DNA from: Gambelia wislizenii
Taxonomy: Eukaryota; Chordata; Lepidosauria; Squamata; Crotaphytidae
DNA: 64,000 nt
Direction: 5' to 3'
NCBI GenBank assembly: GCA_030847615.1
Contig: JAUMIR010000003.1
Span: 21,829,001-21,893,000 of the forward strand
In this document: positions 11,590 to 22,596 of the stretch, piece after piece
How the letters are laid out: every line of letters begins with the position of its first letter
Position numbering within the stretch: position 1 is the first letter of the stretch
Notes under the pieces: generated by a model
The model's input: the letters and a program-made list of their open reading frames with translations, nothing else
The model's database searches: none
What the model was told of the DNA's origin: nothing
Translations under genes and position numbers: made by a program

Positions 11590-11998
11590 GTCATGTCCTA
11601 TGAGGAGCAGCTTAGGGAGCTGGGTATGTTTAGCCTAGGGAAGAGAAGATTAAAAGGGGACACAATGGCCATGTTTAAATATTGTCATACTCAGAATGTC
11701 ATACTCAGGATGGAGCAAGCTTGTTTTCTGAGGCTCCAGAGACTAGGACACATAGCAATGGACTCAAACTACAGGAAAAGAGATTTTATCTAAACATTAG
11801 GAAGAACTTCCTGACAGTAAGAGCTGTTCAGCAGTGGAATGCACTGCCTTGGAGTGTGGTGGACTCTCCTTCTTTGGAGGTTTTTAAGCAGAGGCTGGAT
11901 GGCCATCTGTCAGGAATGTTTTGATTTTATATTCCTGCATGGCAGGGGTTGGACTGGTTGGCCCTTGTGGTCTCTTCCAACTCTATGATTCTATGGTT
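11590..11998 (+). mobile_element. CR1 LINE 3' end
   Basis: Starts in the ORF2 C-terminal region (YEEQLRELGMFSLGKRRLKG at 11596-11655, matching the CR1 signature) and continues through AACATTAGGAAGAACTTCCT to the terminal CTATGATTCTATGG. A small insertion or duplication (TGTCATACTCAG twice, 11683-11708) breaks the frame, so two overlapping open frames cover one protein region. Confidence 0.93.
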
Positions 11999-12084
11999 GA
12001 ATGTACACATAGTTTATTGGTCTGAGTAGGTGTCAGAAAAGGAGATATCAGCAGGTATGGGGGGGAGTCAAATTACCCATGTTT

Positions 12085-12365
12085 TTTCAAGTGTCAAGAA
12101 ACCCTGATGAGAAGAATTCTGGACCAACAAGTTGCTTTTCAGTTCAGAATGTACTCGACATAAAATGGACATGTGGTTGTTTTGCCAAGAAAACAGCATT
12201 TTCTGCACAGAAAACAGCATTTTCTGCATAGAAAATAATATCTCTGCACATAATATGATCCATTTGGGGACAGAATGAAAAGTACGTCTAGTCCAGAATT
12301 GTTGTTTGAAACAGTGACCTCTCAGGTGCTCCTGGTAAGCTCACAGAAAAGACTGTGAATAGATT
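12085..12365 (+). mobile_element. AT-rich TTTTCTGC-family repeat (copy 2, partial)
   Basis: Shares GATGAGAAGAATTCTGGACC and the tandem CAGAAAACAGCATTTTCTGC motif (two units at about 12189-12228) with copies 1, 3 and 5. The terminal AGGGATG motif is not preserved. Confidence 0.6.
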
Positions 12366-13535
12366 TACTATATGGTATTGTTTGGTTCCAAGCAATTTTG
12401 CAATACTGAAGTTCTGGTTTGCCCTGATGTCTAATAGCCATTTACTGCCGTGTCCTCCATGATTTTGTCTGACTTTTTAAAAAAGCTAAGCCAACCACTA
12501 TTGTCAGCAGTCCACTACCATCGTCAGCAGTCCATAGCTTAAATTATGCATTATTTTAATTGCCCTGTGAATTGTGACAATCCATGGCACATATAAATTG
12601 ACGTGTTTAATTCATCAGCAATGTGGACAAAACCTATTTCATCTCCTCCCTGTAAACCAATTGTTATATTCTTAAACTGCAACTTGGAGCAGGTTAGGAG
12701 TGAGGGCACTGACTGATTTTGACTGTCAGTCAACAGCTATTTAGAGATGCTTGATACTAATTAAGCATATCAGCTGGGAAGCCAGTCTTCAATGAGACAA
12801 AGACTCCCCTCAGCTTGATAAGGCACTGTTAGGAGGGTTTAAAATTAATTCGTAATTTCTTTTGTGTTTGTCATGTTTGGTGAAAATGGACTGCCATTCA
12901 ATTTTTCATAAGCTGTGTGCAGGCAGCAGAGGCTTAATTTCAGGCACTGCTCTGACAGGCCTGCGTAGTTTGATGAACAAATTATGATTATGCACAGTGA
13001 TCGAGCCTCAGATAATTGAAGCGGCATGCTGAACTATCCAGTGTGCAAATAGTAACTGACATCCCCAAAAATATCCCTGAATCTGCACTATCAAAGGAAT
13101 TCTAACTTTCTCATTCAGCTTAACAATTGGGATTAGGCCCTGATTCAGATATAAATAATACTCATTTCCCGCATTAATGTTTGTCTTTTATTAAAAAAAT
13201 ATTCCCCTATCACAACAGACATCTTCACCTTCCCATCAAGAATTAAAACAGCTAAATAGATGAGATAATACATTTAATATAGTTCATTCAAGGCATCAAG
13301 CTACACTACTTGTTTGACTCAATAAACATAACTAGGAAACAAAATATGCTGTTGTTATCTAGGTAGAGAAAGAGAGAAGGAGAAGGAGAGATGCAACACT
13401 CCTTCTTTGTTGGACTCACTCATTCAACCATGATTAGGTTAGCTACATTTTGTGGCTTTAGCAATGAATAGTCCCACAGATGACCAAACAAACCAGAGTT
13501 TGGTTTCCCCATTTCTCTTCTGTTCCTCTCCCACT
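12366..13535. other. No gene; two candidate conserved noncoding tracts
   Basis: 12555-12700 and 12720-13050 look unlike the surrounding repeats: even base composition, ACTAATTAAGC, AAATTAATTCGTAATTTC, and a GC-balanced core with CAGGCCTGC. Short frames on both strands have no domain. Conserved noncoding identity is inference. Confidence 0.35.
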
Positions 13536-13539
13536 GTTT

Positions 13540-14095
13540 TTGAAACTTAAACCAGACAAGGCAGAGGTGCGCTTGGTCAGTTGGAAGACAGATCAGGGAA
13601 TTGGGATTCAGCCTGTGCTAGATGTGGTTACACACACACACCGCACCAAGTACACAGGTTCGCAGTTTGGGAGAGTTCCTGGACTCAGTTTTAAACTTGG
13701 AGCCCCAGGTTTCTGCAGTGGCCAGGAGTGCTTTTTCACTCCCTTCCCAGGGAGACAAAAATGGCTCCCTCCTTGCTGTCCTTCTATTGGCAAGTTATAA
13801 CCTTTTTATTCCATCAGGCTTTTGAAACAGAAAGATTTTAAAGAATGGGCTAAGGAGTGCTGCATGGTTTAAACTGAACTGTTTTTTAAGACTTTTAAAA
13901 AATCTTTTAAATTGCATTTTATTCTTTTAACTTGAGGGTGAACTATTTTAATACTGTAAATAGTTTAACTCTATTTAAATGTTCTCTTTTTATACATTTT
14001 TAATTGTACTGTTTGTTTACAGTTGTGAGCTGCTTTGAGTCCCAATTTTGGGGAAAGAGCAGGATATTAATAGTAGTAGTAGTAATGATGATGTT
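13540..14095 (+). mobile_element. L2 LINE 3' end
   Basis: Begins with the LKPDKAEVRLV motif (13540-13572), equivalent to the N-P-D-K-T-E block downstream of the RT YADD box. It continues through a decayed C-terminus (CAGGGAGACAAAAATGGC, TTTTTATTCCATCAGGC) to the 3' block GCTGCTTTGAGTCCCAATTT, GGGGAAAGAGCAGGATATTAA and a TAGTAGTAG tail. 5'-truncated, internally deleted and frameshifted. Confidence 0.85.
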
Positions 14096-14804
14096 ACTTG
14101 CAGTCTGCCATGATTTCTTTATAATCTAGATACAGGGTGGGACAGTAATATGTTAATACAATAAATAAATTTTAATAAATTAAAGTGTCATTTACTCTGT
14201 TTCTACAGACGTATTATTCATCTTTATTGGAAACATTATTAACAGCAATATTATTCATTTTTAGTGAGTTTCCACAAAATACAAAAAAAAATCAAGGTCT
14301 GTTTTCTCTTTCACAGTCTTCAAGAAGATAAACAGTGCTATCGGGGAAAAGGCATAGGAAGAGGTTAAACAGAAGCTTATTGAGGTAGATAGATGCTCAC
14401 TGTGGTTCTCAGATTTCTGGAAAGTGATTTCAAACAATAAAGTCACAATAAAAACCATTTGGAAGGATTAACTCTACATTTATTTGTCTTAGGTACATAG
14501 TTTTGCTCTCTAAACTATGTTGTTTATCATGGTTACCTAATTTGTAGGTAACTAATTCGTATTTATTCGGAAGCTATCATATTCCCTACTGCAATGTAAG
14601 CCATAATAAGGAGAAAAAAACCACCATCCAGGAGTGGGGAGTAGGGAAGCAGGAAGGATTTATATCAGGAAAAAATGATAGAAAAAATATAGAAAGTTGA
14701 AATTAAATGGGGAAGAAACATTGGTCTGATATTTGCTATGCAAATGTAATTTTTTTCCTTACACAAAGGAACACCTTTCAAAATTTAGGGGATGGGGGCA
14801 TAGG
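14096..14804. other. Unannotated AT-rich sequence
   Basis: No repeat, gene or RNA recognised. Confidence 0.4.
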
Positions 14805-14882
14805 TGTGTTAATCTGTTATAGGAAACAACAACTACTACAACAACAAGGCTTGAGGTATCTTAAAGTCTAACAAGTTTGGGG
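14805..14882. mobile_element. Half copy of the 9780-type hairpin MITE
   Basis: GTGTTAATCTGTTATAGGAA, AACAACAAGGCTTGAGGTATC and TTAAAGTCTAACAA match one arm of the sauropsid hairpin repeat; the other arm is missing. Confidence 0.5.
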
Positions 14883-14919
14883 GTGTTTTGGTTTGGTCGC
14901 CCATGTCCTGGTTTTCATC

Positions 14920-15060
14920 TGTGAAATGCTAGAGAGTATATAATTTGTTTGTAAACTGCCTTGAGATAAATGTTCATGAAAGATAGTCGATAAATGTCCA
15001 TAAACAGAGAGACAAAATGATAGAAAGAAAGACAGACAGAGAAGTCAATTTTGTGAAAAG
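14920..15060 (+). mobile_element. L2-like LINE tail with (GACA/GAAA) repeat
   Basis: TTTGTAAACTGCCTTGAGAT and a degraded GATAAATG-type tail followed by AGAAAGAAAGACAGACAG resemble the end of an L2 element. Confidence 0.45.
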
Positions 15061-16542
15061 AGACAAAAAAGTCTTTCAATGTAGCTGTGAGTTAAAAGGA
15101 AGAAAAGGGGAGCAGATTTTCTGCCTGCTGTTTGCCCTGGTAGCAGGGGTGGTGGTGGTATGAGGATCAAGGGACCTTTTGCTTAGAAGTCAAAAGGAGT
15201 GTTTCGTTTCACTACCATTTTCACTCCACTCCCCAAAGAAAAAGGCTTTCAGTGTCTCACCAGTAAGAACTTCATGAGACCTTGTTATTGATTACTTCCT
15301 GTGGCATCTATAAACTTCAGTGTGGTCTTGCCTTATGCAGGAAAACTGCTGTGTGCAAACAACCACAGGTGATTAGTGATCAGTGAATTATTTTGCCTGA
15401 CAAGATTAATGCAACCAAACATAAATGCTCATGAAGAGGGCTTCGTAGATTTTCTTCCCTGTGGTGCCTCAAAAGTGGGATTGTTTTCCCTTAAATAGAG
15501 GAAAATAAACCCCTACAATGAATCAATATACCCTGCTAAAGTAGTTGCTGATTAAACAATGGGGAGTGGGAAACTTCATATCGCCCCCTTCACAATTATA
15601 GATATTCAGACAAATCTTTCACTCCAATTTGTGTTCTGTCATTTTTGACAAATAAGACCAGAGTGTGGAAATATTACTTTGTTGGACTAAAATTCCCAGG
15701 ATACCTCAGTTAGCATGTTTAGGTGTCTGAGAGAATATGGGAGTTGTAGGACTTTATCAGAGGCAGCAAATATGGCGTCATAATGACGCCTAAACAATAA
15801 GAAAGGGTGCACATATCAGATGACGTTGTCCTTTTGTGGTTTTGTCCTGTCAAAAAGCCTTTCTATTTTATTGATGGGCCAAGCTGTCAATAGATCTCCT
15901 GTGGTGCTTTTTTGCTGGTATTACCAGCATTTGAAACCTCATGCCATTGTGCTCATGTGAATAGCGCGTCAATGGGCAGAACACTTCCCAGTGAGATCAC
16001 AAAAACTAAGTGGGGGACACATTTTATGAACCTCCTTGGCTAACTTTTAAGTTGTAAAGTGTGTTTTTGTTCTTGTGTGTACATTTTGTGTCTTTGGGGG
16101 GGTTGTATTTTTAAAATTTACCACACTCACGTCTTCTCAGAGAAATCATGAGTACAGAAGTGAATGGAGCTCTGTTCATGATCTGTTCATGCTGAGGGGC
16201 TGCTTATTGATGCTGCTTAAGGTAGATCTGGTAGAAAGAGTTCTTTTTTCCAGCAGAAAAATGCTTTAAAATATGATGCCCCCCCCAAAAAAAAGAACAC
16301 TTGGAGAATCTTGGATTAGAGTCAAGCTCACTTCTCTGAATGTTGTAACAAATATATATTGAGAGAAATTTGCACTAAGCATTTCACAAGGACTTCTTTT
16401 TTTGGCAAAAAAAAGTTGCTGGTTATACTGGAAACTCATAGAATAGATAAAAAACATCCAAATGGCTTGGAAATGTAGTGCCATTGAATTGTTCAAGAAA
16501 ATTAATTTGTTGATGTCAAAACATTAAGAGAAATATATAAAA
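15061..16542. other. Mostly unrecognised; candidate noncoding element 15245-15480; MITE piece 15672-15755
   Basis: 15672-15755 (TTGGACTAAAATTCCCAGGA ... ATATGGGAGTTGTAGGAC) is a short hairpin-type repeat piece with relatives at 44460-44620 and 45305-45375. 15245-15480 has balanced composition and may be conserved noncoding sequence (inference). Confidence 0.35.
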
Positions 16543-17537
16543 CTAGCTGTATCCGATGTAACATATGCCAGTGGTGCATTAAGGTGCCTCAGGGGCAGCC
16601 AGAAGACCACAAGGGGTCCCCTAAAGGAGGAAAAAGAAGGCCTAGAATGCCAGGGTGGCCTCCCACCTCCTTCCCATCCCTTTCCAAAGGTCTGTTTGTT
16701 TTTGCAGCCTGTTAAGTTTCTTGGGCAAAAGGTGTCCACTCAGTATAGGCTCACTGAGAGGCTCTGGCACAGCCTGGGGACAAACTAACCCAGGAGCAGC
16801 CAAAACAGCAGAACTGTGCAGCAGAAAGGGCACATAAACAAAGGCTTCAACTAGCAGCTGTTCCACAGCTCTGACCCACTTTCACACACAAAAAGACTTA
16901 CAGACAGTAAGGTTCATCTAGAAATATCTGGAGGTCTTTATCTTCAGTTTCAGTATAAACAAACAGTATATACAGAGCAAACATAATTAACAAACTCAAC
17001 AGTGATTTATCCAACAACCATCAACACTCCTCTTTCTCCACAGCACAAACCCACACACAATGCATTGTGTGCTTTGACAATATAGGAGTGTTTGCTTGTC
17101 ATCCCTCTGCCTAACCACAGCTGTGAACAAACTCACTTCAGCTGTGCTAGTCTGTGGTCTGTTGCCCCAACATTTTTCCTTTTGCATTTAAAGCAATATT
17201 ACCCTGACAGAAGGAGGGGGGGAAAGGGCTCAAGTTGTTGGGTGCAGAAGGGGTGAAGAGCAGAAGAAGGTGGAAAACCTACCCTTTGATGCAGGACAGG
17301 AGGAAAAAGAAGAAAGAAGAGGGTGGGGTTGCATAGAAAGCAACATTATTTTCCCTCATGCATGCATATTAAGACAGCAAGGGGAGCTGGTAGGCCAAGA
17401 AGGTCGTGCTGAAAAACACCCTCAGGATGCTGATTGGCTGGCCAGTGGAGCACAACAATTGGTTGGGTTTGTTTTCAAAGCAGCCAGTAGGTGCACTGGA
17501 AATGGCAACACACCCAAGAGAATTTTCTATATATAGA
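16543..17537 (-). mobile_element. Probable non-autonomous Helitron, about 995 bp
   Basis: Read on the minus strand the segment starts TCTATATATAG just after an A and ends CAGCTAG just before a T. This fits the Helitron rule of 5'-TC...CTRR-3' inserted between A and T. A weak GC-poor hairpin could precede the CTAG. The interior carries no Rep/helicase frame and includes CA- and GA-rich stretches. The terminal pattern resembles a repeat widespread in squamates. A chance match of such short termini is possible, so confidence is moderate. Confidence 0.4.
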
Positions 17538-17708
17538 TCACTTCCTTATTTTAATAATGAATTTAAAAATCAACAATAGTGATGTAAAACTACCCCAAAC
17601 AGCCAATTCTCTGCAAAGAAGTGAATCAAAATAATACTACATGTTGTTACATTAAAAAATAACATTTCTATCATTTATCAATTAAAATAATGACACTGAA
17701 GTTCATTG

Positions 17709-17736
17709 CTGAAAATGTAAAAAAAAAAAAAAAAAA
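17709..17736. repeat. Poly(A) tract
   Basis: A run of about 18 A residues. No retroposon body is recognised immediately upstream. Confidence 0.9.
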
Positions 17737-17855
17737 GGAGAGGTAGCAAATTAAAGCTTAACTAATTATTTCCAAGCTCTGCAAGGTGATATGGACTGCC
17801 AGTGAGAAGATTTGCAAAAGAGGAATACACCCTGGAACCCACCTCAAAAATAGTA

Positions 17856-18031
17856 CTACAAGCAACAACTTGGTGTAAAAAACAACTGAATATCTAATGT
17901 AATTGTATTATGATTTCTGTTATTGTATATTTTTTATATTGTGTAGAGCAAGAAAAAATATACAGTAACAGAAGTCACAATACAATTACATTAGATATTC
18001 AGATTTTTTAAGGCCAAGTTGTTGCTTGTAG
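17856..18031. mobile_element. Fold-back element, 176-bp hairpin
   Basis: Left arm 17856-17935 and right arm 17952-18031 are reverse complements with a 16-nt loop. Blocks CTACAAGCAACAACTTGG, GAATATCTAATGTAATTGTA and TGTATATTTTTT pair with their partners. The coordinate sum is constant at 35887, so indels are few. The long AT-rich arms fit a hairpin MITE. Confidence 0.8.
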
Positions 18032-18129
18032 TAAGGAGATTTGCCCATCCCTTACCTCTAATTTACAAATATTTAAGAGTAGGAGCATATTGTGTGCTTC
18101 CTGCGTTCTCTCCAGGAAGTTTAGATTTA

Positions 18130-18349
18130 GGGTGAAAACAAATTTTAGATTTAGATTTACGGTGTTGGAAAAGATATAAACTTTCAAACCAAAAGCTTGG
18201 AACAAAACAAATACTTGGGTGATGATCCCAACATTATTTAGGGTGAAAACGAAATTACATATTCTAAGTATGTTGGAAAAGGTTTGAGCCTTCACACCAA
18301 TACCATGGAATAAAACAAATACTTGGCTGGTGACCCCAACCTCAGTGAG
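18130..18349. repeat. 108-bp imperfect tandem duplication
   Basis: Unit 1 (18130-18240) and unit 2 (18241-18349) share GGGTGAAAAC, GTTGGAAAAG, A(C/T)AAAACAAATACTTGG and GATCCCAAC/GACCCCAAC. Matching blocks are offset by 108 bp, or 111 bp at the first block. Because 108 is a multiple of three, the minus strand carries an open frame (18008-18379) with a duplicated roughly 36-residue motif (QVFVLF, VFTLN). I see no evidence that it is expressed. Confidence 0.7.
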
Positions 18350-18693
18350 GTGATAAATCTGCTCAAAGTCACCAGACACTAATGTCTATACATATGGTTT
18401 CCCTGTAATGACAAAGGGCAGATATGTGGAGAGAGGTTTATTAGAAAGACAGTGTGAGGTGGAAATAGATTAATTTTCTCCATGTGCTGCAGTCACAATC
18501 CAGATCAGTACTGCTCCACTCCACCCCAACCTTCTATTAAAAATTATAATTAAGGAAACACAAACACATTCACATATTTTTACATTGAGTGTGGCCCTTA
18601 GACTTCAGGTCCTTTTATGTTAAACACTGTGGTCTCTTATAATCAGCTTCAGAGAAAGTTCCTGAATGACCCAAAGATGTTGATCTCTCTCCT

Positions 18694-18764
18694 GCATTAT
18701 CCACAAACAGATTTTATAGGTCTAATATCCACAAACAGCATTATCCACAAACAGATTTTATAGG
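18694..18764. repeat. 44-bp-period partial tandem duplication
   Basis: The 27-bp block beginning GCATTATCCACAAACAGATT at 18694 recurs at 18738, with a third shorter ATCCACAAACA between them. Confidence 0.9.
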
Positions 18765-18771
18765 CCTCTGT

Positions 18772-19969
18772 CTAATTACAAAAGTGTTTTGCTTGCTGGA
18801 AAGTTAAACAAAATTCAACAGAAGCAACATTTCTGAAGGAGGCAATACAGTTGTCCATAACTAAGAAATAAAGTTGTTTCACATTGATGCAAACTGGGTA
18901 AACTCTGACCTTGCTCCATGTAGTAGCCTGATTACTATTATCCAGCTTTGGTTGAGAGAGAGAGAGACAGGGACAGGGCTTTATCAGACACATTCCTTTT
19001 AAATGTTCTTTTGCTAGAATTAAAAAAAGAAAAGCATTTTTATGCCAGCAAAAGAACGTTCCCACATACACACTTACCTTCTAATCCTGACAAAGGCTTC
19101 CAATAAAGAGGAAGTGAATGGAGCCTCACTCGTAATCTCATGTGATATCAATGCGTGGGAAATTTAAAAATAAAAAGCAAACATTAAAAAGTGAAGCAAA
19201 GCACATACACACACTTAAAAAGTCCCAGGTAACCCAGGGACGTTAATAAAAAGAGCAAAACCTACCTAGATGTCCCAATCTGACCTGGAAGTGTTCACAC
19301 CAGAGCAGGTATTTTTGGGGTAAGTACGCAATTTAAATGGCCCGAGGTATCGCATGCCAGCAATGCAAAAAAGAGGCAATGCAATCTAGTGAAAGTTAAG
19401 CTATCAATTAAAACCCCCAGTTTTTGGCCAGGACATAACTGCAAAAGGGCAACGTTGTCCGATCTGCACACCATTTCATGGTTATGTGGCATCATGATGA
19501 CACCATATTTTCCCTGTCAGATAAAGTCCACAGACAGTTAGTTCTCAGTAACAATTCTCACCTTAATTATTTCAAAAGGACTTTCACTAATAGAAGTGAC
19601 TCTGCAATGCAATCACTGCCAGCTGGAATTGTTTGCATTTCACACCAAGAAGGTAAACCCTTTGAGATTAAAATCATAGCATGGGAAGACATAGACTGTA
19701 GCAAGGATGTTCCCACATGCAAGAATGAATTCTTTTAGAAGAGTTCTTTCTGCTCGGTGAAATTATGAGAGCTTTCTTTTTTCTTTTTTTGCCATGATCT
19801 TTTCTCAAGACTTTTGTGTGAAAAAAGTATTTATGCAAAAACATATTTTTGTTTAGAAACCTTTGCGGGCATCCTGTTCAGCAGTTACAAGATCATAAGC
19901 TAGATTTATGATCTCAGGAGTGCTTGGGAGTCATGTTTATGGTTGTGAACAACCCAAATATGAAGCTTT
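18772..19969. other. Mostly unannotated sequence
   Basis: 18953-18970 is a short (GA)n tract. 19760-19870 resembles the AT-rich repeat fragments near 8755 and 920. No gene or RNA is recognised; the frames are short and domainless. Confidence 0.35.
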
Positions 19970-19973
19970 CCAA

Positions 19974-20212
19974 AACCTACATTTGCAGCCTGGCAGCACC
20001 CTGACAAAAGCACTTCCAAGGTACTGCAGATAGAACCCTAGAGGATGCCATCTGCAGTGCTCTTCCAGTAATGTCGTGCACTGAGACAAGCAGTTGTGGC
20101 AGGGCCTGAATGGGTCTTTCCTGCTCCCTGTTCTCAATCTGCCCCACAACTGGGAGAGTGTGATAGATGTAATTCCTCAGAGCCTTGATCTGCAGCACCT
20201 CATTCAGGGTGC
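19974..20212 (-). other. Candidate host coding exon or exon-derived pseudogene (unrecognised)
   Basis: Reading leftwards from about 20212, a frame of 70-75 codons stays open until TAG at 19974-19976. Its sequence looks protein-like: helical Leu/Gln/Arg-rich text with blocks TLNEVLQIKALRNYIY, HTLPVVGQIENREQER and PIQALPQLLVSVHDITGR. Codons favour G or C in third position, unlike the AT-rich surroundings. Directly upstream on this strand is TACTATCTTTTTAG, which fits a branch point, pyrimidine tract and AG acceptor. No AATAAA follows the stop, and no good donor precedes it except the weak TAG|GTTTTG. I do not recognise the protein. It could be an exon, an orphan pseudogene exon, or part of an unknown repeat. 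Confidence 0.35.
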
Positions 20213-20249
20213 TGATAAGCTAAAAAGATAGTATTTGGGGTGTGGCATT

Positions 20250-20455
20250 GCCAGATATAGGCTTAAATATCCTAAAGGCAACAGATCCTGTCTGATCTTG
20301 GAAGCTAAGAAGGTTAAACTCTGGTTACTACTTGGATGGGAGATCACCAGTGAATTACAGGTGCTGTAGGCTATATTTCAGAGAAAGGAGCTGTCAAAAC
20401 CAGAGGATTGCCATAAATCAGCAGACAACTTGAAGGCACATAAACACACCATCAC
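20250..20455 (+). mobile_element. 5S-rRNA-derived SINE
   Basis: The head matches 5S rRNA: TGTCTGATCTTGGAAGCTAA, TACTTGGATGGGAGATCACC and GGTGCTGTAGGCT, covering the internal Pol III control region. The body follows (TTTCAGAGAAAGGAGCTG, ATAAATCAGCAGACAACTTG) and ends AAGGCACATAAACAC, the BovB-like tail. It is diverged and probably inactive. A minus-strand relative is at 51405-51580. Confidence 0.88.
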
Positions 20456-21349
20456 ATATAATTATGACGACAGAGCTCTATCATCATAGTTACATTGATG
20501 ATGCAGAATCTTTGAACTTTAACACACTGGTGTCTTAAGACACTGTAATTCCACGAGTAAGGAAAGCAGAAACATTGTGGCATTGCAACAGAAATTATCA
20601 AATGACCACCACTAGCATTTGAAGAACGGGATTAAAGTCCCGCTACATTAGTACTTGCCTTAACATTACTTTTCATTAACAATATGTTAACACTTTGCAC
20701 TGGCCTGCACATGCTCCTTTAAGGAATATGTCCACTTACTTCTGTGTTAGCATGGGCACATGATCTTGGCGGTTCTTACAAGAAACACCAAAAACACTTT
20801 AAAACACAATCGAAATAAACACAGCTGATAAAAAGACTGTCCTGTAGAATGTCTTCATGTTATCACCCAGAGGTTCCCTCACTGAGAATGTGGGGGGGGG
20901 GACTGCCCATTCATATTGTAATCTCGTGATTACAGCAGGACATGGTTTCACATGCCTTTGATACTGCAAAAATAGAGATATGGAAGATCTATTGACAGTT
21001 TAACCCATCAACTAAAAGTGACATATTATTGGTGGTTGGGGCACGGACTGAACACGGAACGAGGACAACTCCATGCAATAGTGGGAACTCATTCCTGCTA
21101 ATGTCACATTGTAATTGTGTGATTACAGCCCTGTCTGATAAAGTCCTTGGCCTTTGTTTCAAGCAACCCCACCCTTCCTAACAATTTGCACAGAATACTG
21201 TATTTTGTGCTGGTATCCCAGATAGTGTTGTCTCATGAAAAAAAAAATATTTATAGGGAAACGTAAAATGATACAAACAAAAATAATGACCACAGACATT
21301 TACAGTTGATGATGATGAAGACAGTGAAATAGCAGAAGATTTTCTATAC
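20456..21349. other. Unannotated sequence
   Basis: No gene or named repeat. A poly(G) run lies at 20891-20900 and a poly(A) at 21239-21248. CATTCAT/TTGTAATC(T/G)CGTGATTACAG motifs at 20910-20937 and 21109-21128 form a loose duplication, perhaps an old repeat. Confidence 0.35.
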
Positions 21350-21876
21350 CTTCATTCAGTTGTTAATCAAAATGGAGAGGGTAGTCAGAAGACTAGGACT
21401 TGGAAGGGCAGCAATAAAGAACTAAGATCCTCACATTTAAAAAATTATCATTGAACACCAAAGTCAGGATCACCCATGTATTTCCAATTTCTATGTAAAG
21501 CTGGGAAAACTGGAATGAAGAAAGCTGACAGGGAAAGAATCAACTCATTTGAAATGTGCTACTGGCATTTCTATGGACTGTCAAAAAGGCAAATAAATGG
21601 GCCCTAAAGCAAATCAGCCTGAATTTTCCCTAGAAGCCAAAATGACTAAACAGAGGCGATCATACCTTGGACATATCATGAAACAACAGAACTCATTAGA
21701 AAAGACAGTAATGCTTGGCAAAGTGGAAGGCATCAGAAGACTGCATGACAGGTGAGTACACTGAATCAAGGTAGTCACAGTCCAGAGTTTGCAAAATCTT
21801 GTGTGTCTTGGATGTCTGTCATTCATAGGGCCTTCAAAAACTGAAGTTGACTTGACAGCAGTTAACAACAACAACA
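21350..21876 (+). mobile_element. BovB (RTE-type) LINE 3' end
   Basis: The segment around 21650-21735 can be read as RSYLGHIMKQQNSLEKTVML, matching the BovB ORF2 C-terminal GHIM...LEK motif. It ends with AAAAACTGAAGTTGACTTGA and ACAACAACAACA, the BovB 3' tail also shared by the local SINEs. 5'-truncated and frame-broken. Such an element could have supplied the machinery for SINEs with the same tail (established for BovB-tailed SINEs; inferred here). Confidence 0.85.
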
Positions 21877-22034
21877 TTATAATACAGGAAAATCACAGGA
21901 GATGGAAGAAAACCTACAATTCCCCAGTTACTGGTGGAATTCCTCACCATTCTCCTCTGAACTCACTGCTTGAAACCCCTCCTCTCTATTGAACCATGTA
22001 ACTTCAGCTGAGAATAACATTCCACGAAAATATA

Positions 22035-22182
22035 GTGTAATAATTAGAATGCTAGCCATGGAACAAGGAACCCCATTTCTGGATCTCGGGGTGACCTTGG
22101 GCTGATCACTACCTCTCAGCCAAACATATTTTACATGGTTGTAGGAATAAATGGAAAGAGGAGAATCACAATCCATCCCTGC
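22035..22182 (+). mobile_element. tRNA-derived SINE with MIR-like core, fragment
   Basis: GAATGCTAGCCATGGAACAA ... GGGGTGACCTTGGGCTGATC ... CTCAGCCAAACATATTTTAC ... TTGTAGGAATAAATGGAAAG follows the order of tRNA-like head, MIR-type core (GACCTTGGGC) and body of a common reptilian SINE. Confidence 0.6.
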
Positions 22183-22596
22183 ACACTGTTGATGCGTTAT
22201 AAATTAATTATAACGATAATGACATTCTGTTACACATAGTGCCTTGTTCGTGGCAAACAGCAGGAAATGCAGGAGGAGGGGGAGGTATGATTTTCTTCAG
22301 AGGTACAGATTAAATATTTATTTCTTTGTCCTGTTCAATTTTTCATCACCATAAATGTGTTGATCCACAAATCTATACCAGAATGCCTGTGCTACCACGA
22401 AGCTACTGTTTGTTAACAGCCAAAATTAATGTAATGTCAATGTTTCTTTGTCTTTGGCAGTCCAATGCCCTTTCACCCCACTGATTACAAATAAATAAAC
22501 CTCCCAACCAATCATGTGCAAAATAATTTGCTGGTTGAGATAAAGCTCCATTTATTTAAAGTGGGCTGTAATCCATAAACAGGGTTGGTGTGCTCA
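22183..22596. other. Candidate conserved noncoding tract
   Basis: No repeat match. Contains ATAAATTAATTATAACGATAA, CCAAAATTAATGTAATG and TTATAAATAAAC-like segments in otherwise balanced sequence, as seen in developmental enhancers. Conservation cannot be checked here. Confidence 0.3.

Noticed and set aside
12180..12240. Possible CRISPR-like repeat (CAGAAAACAGCATTTTCTGC twice)
   Set aside because: Only two adjacent units with no spacer; part of a dispersed AT-rich repeat in a vertebrate genome.
20270..20392. Possible 5S rRNA gene
   Set aside because: The similarity is partial and is followed by a SINE body and tail; mutated control region, so a 5S-derived SINE rather than a gene.
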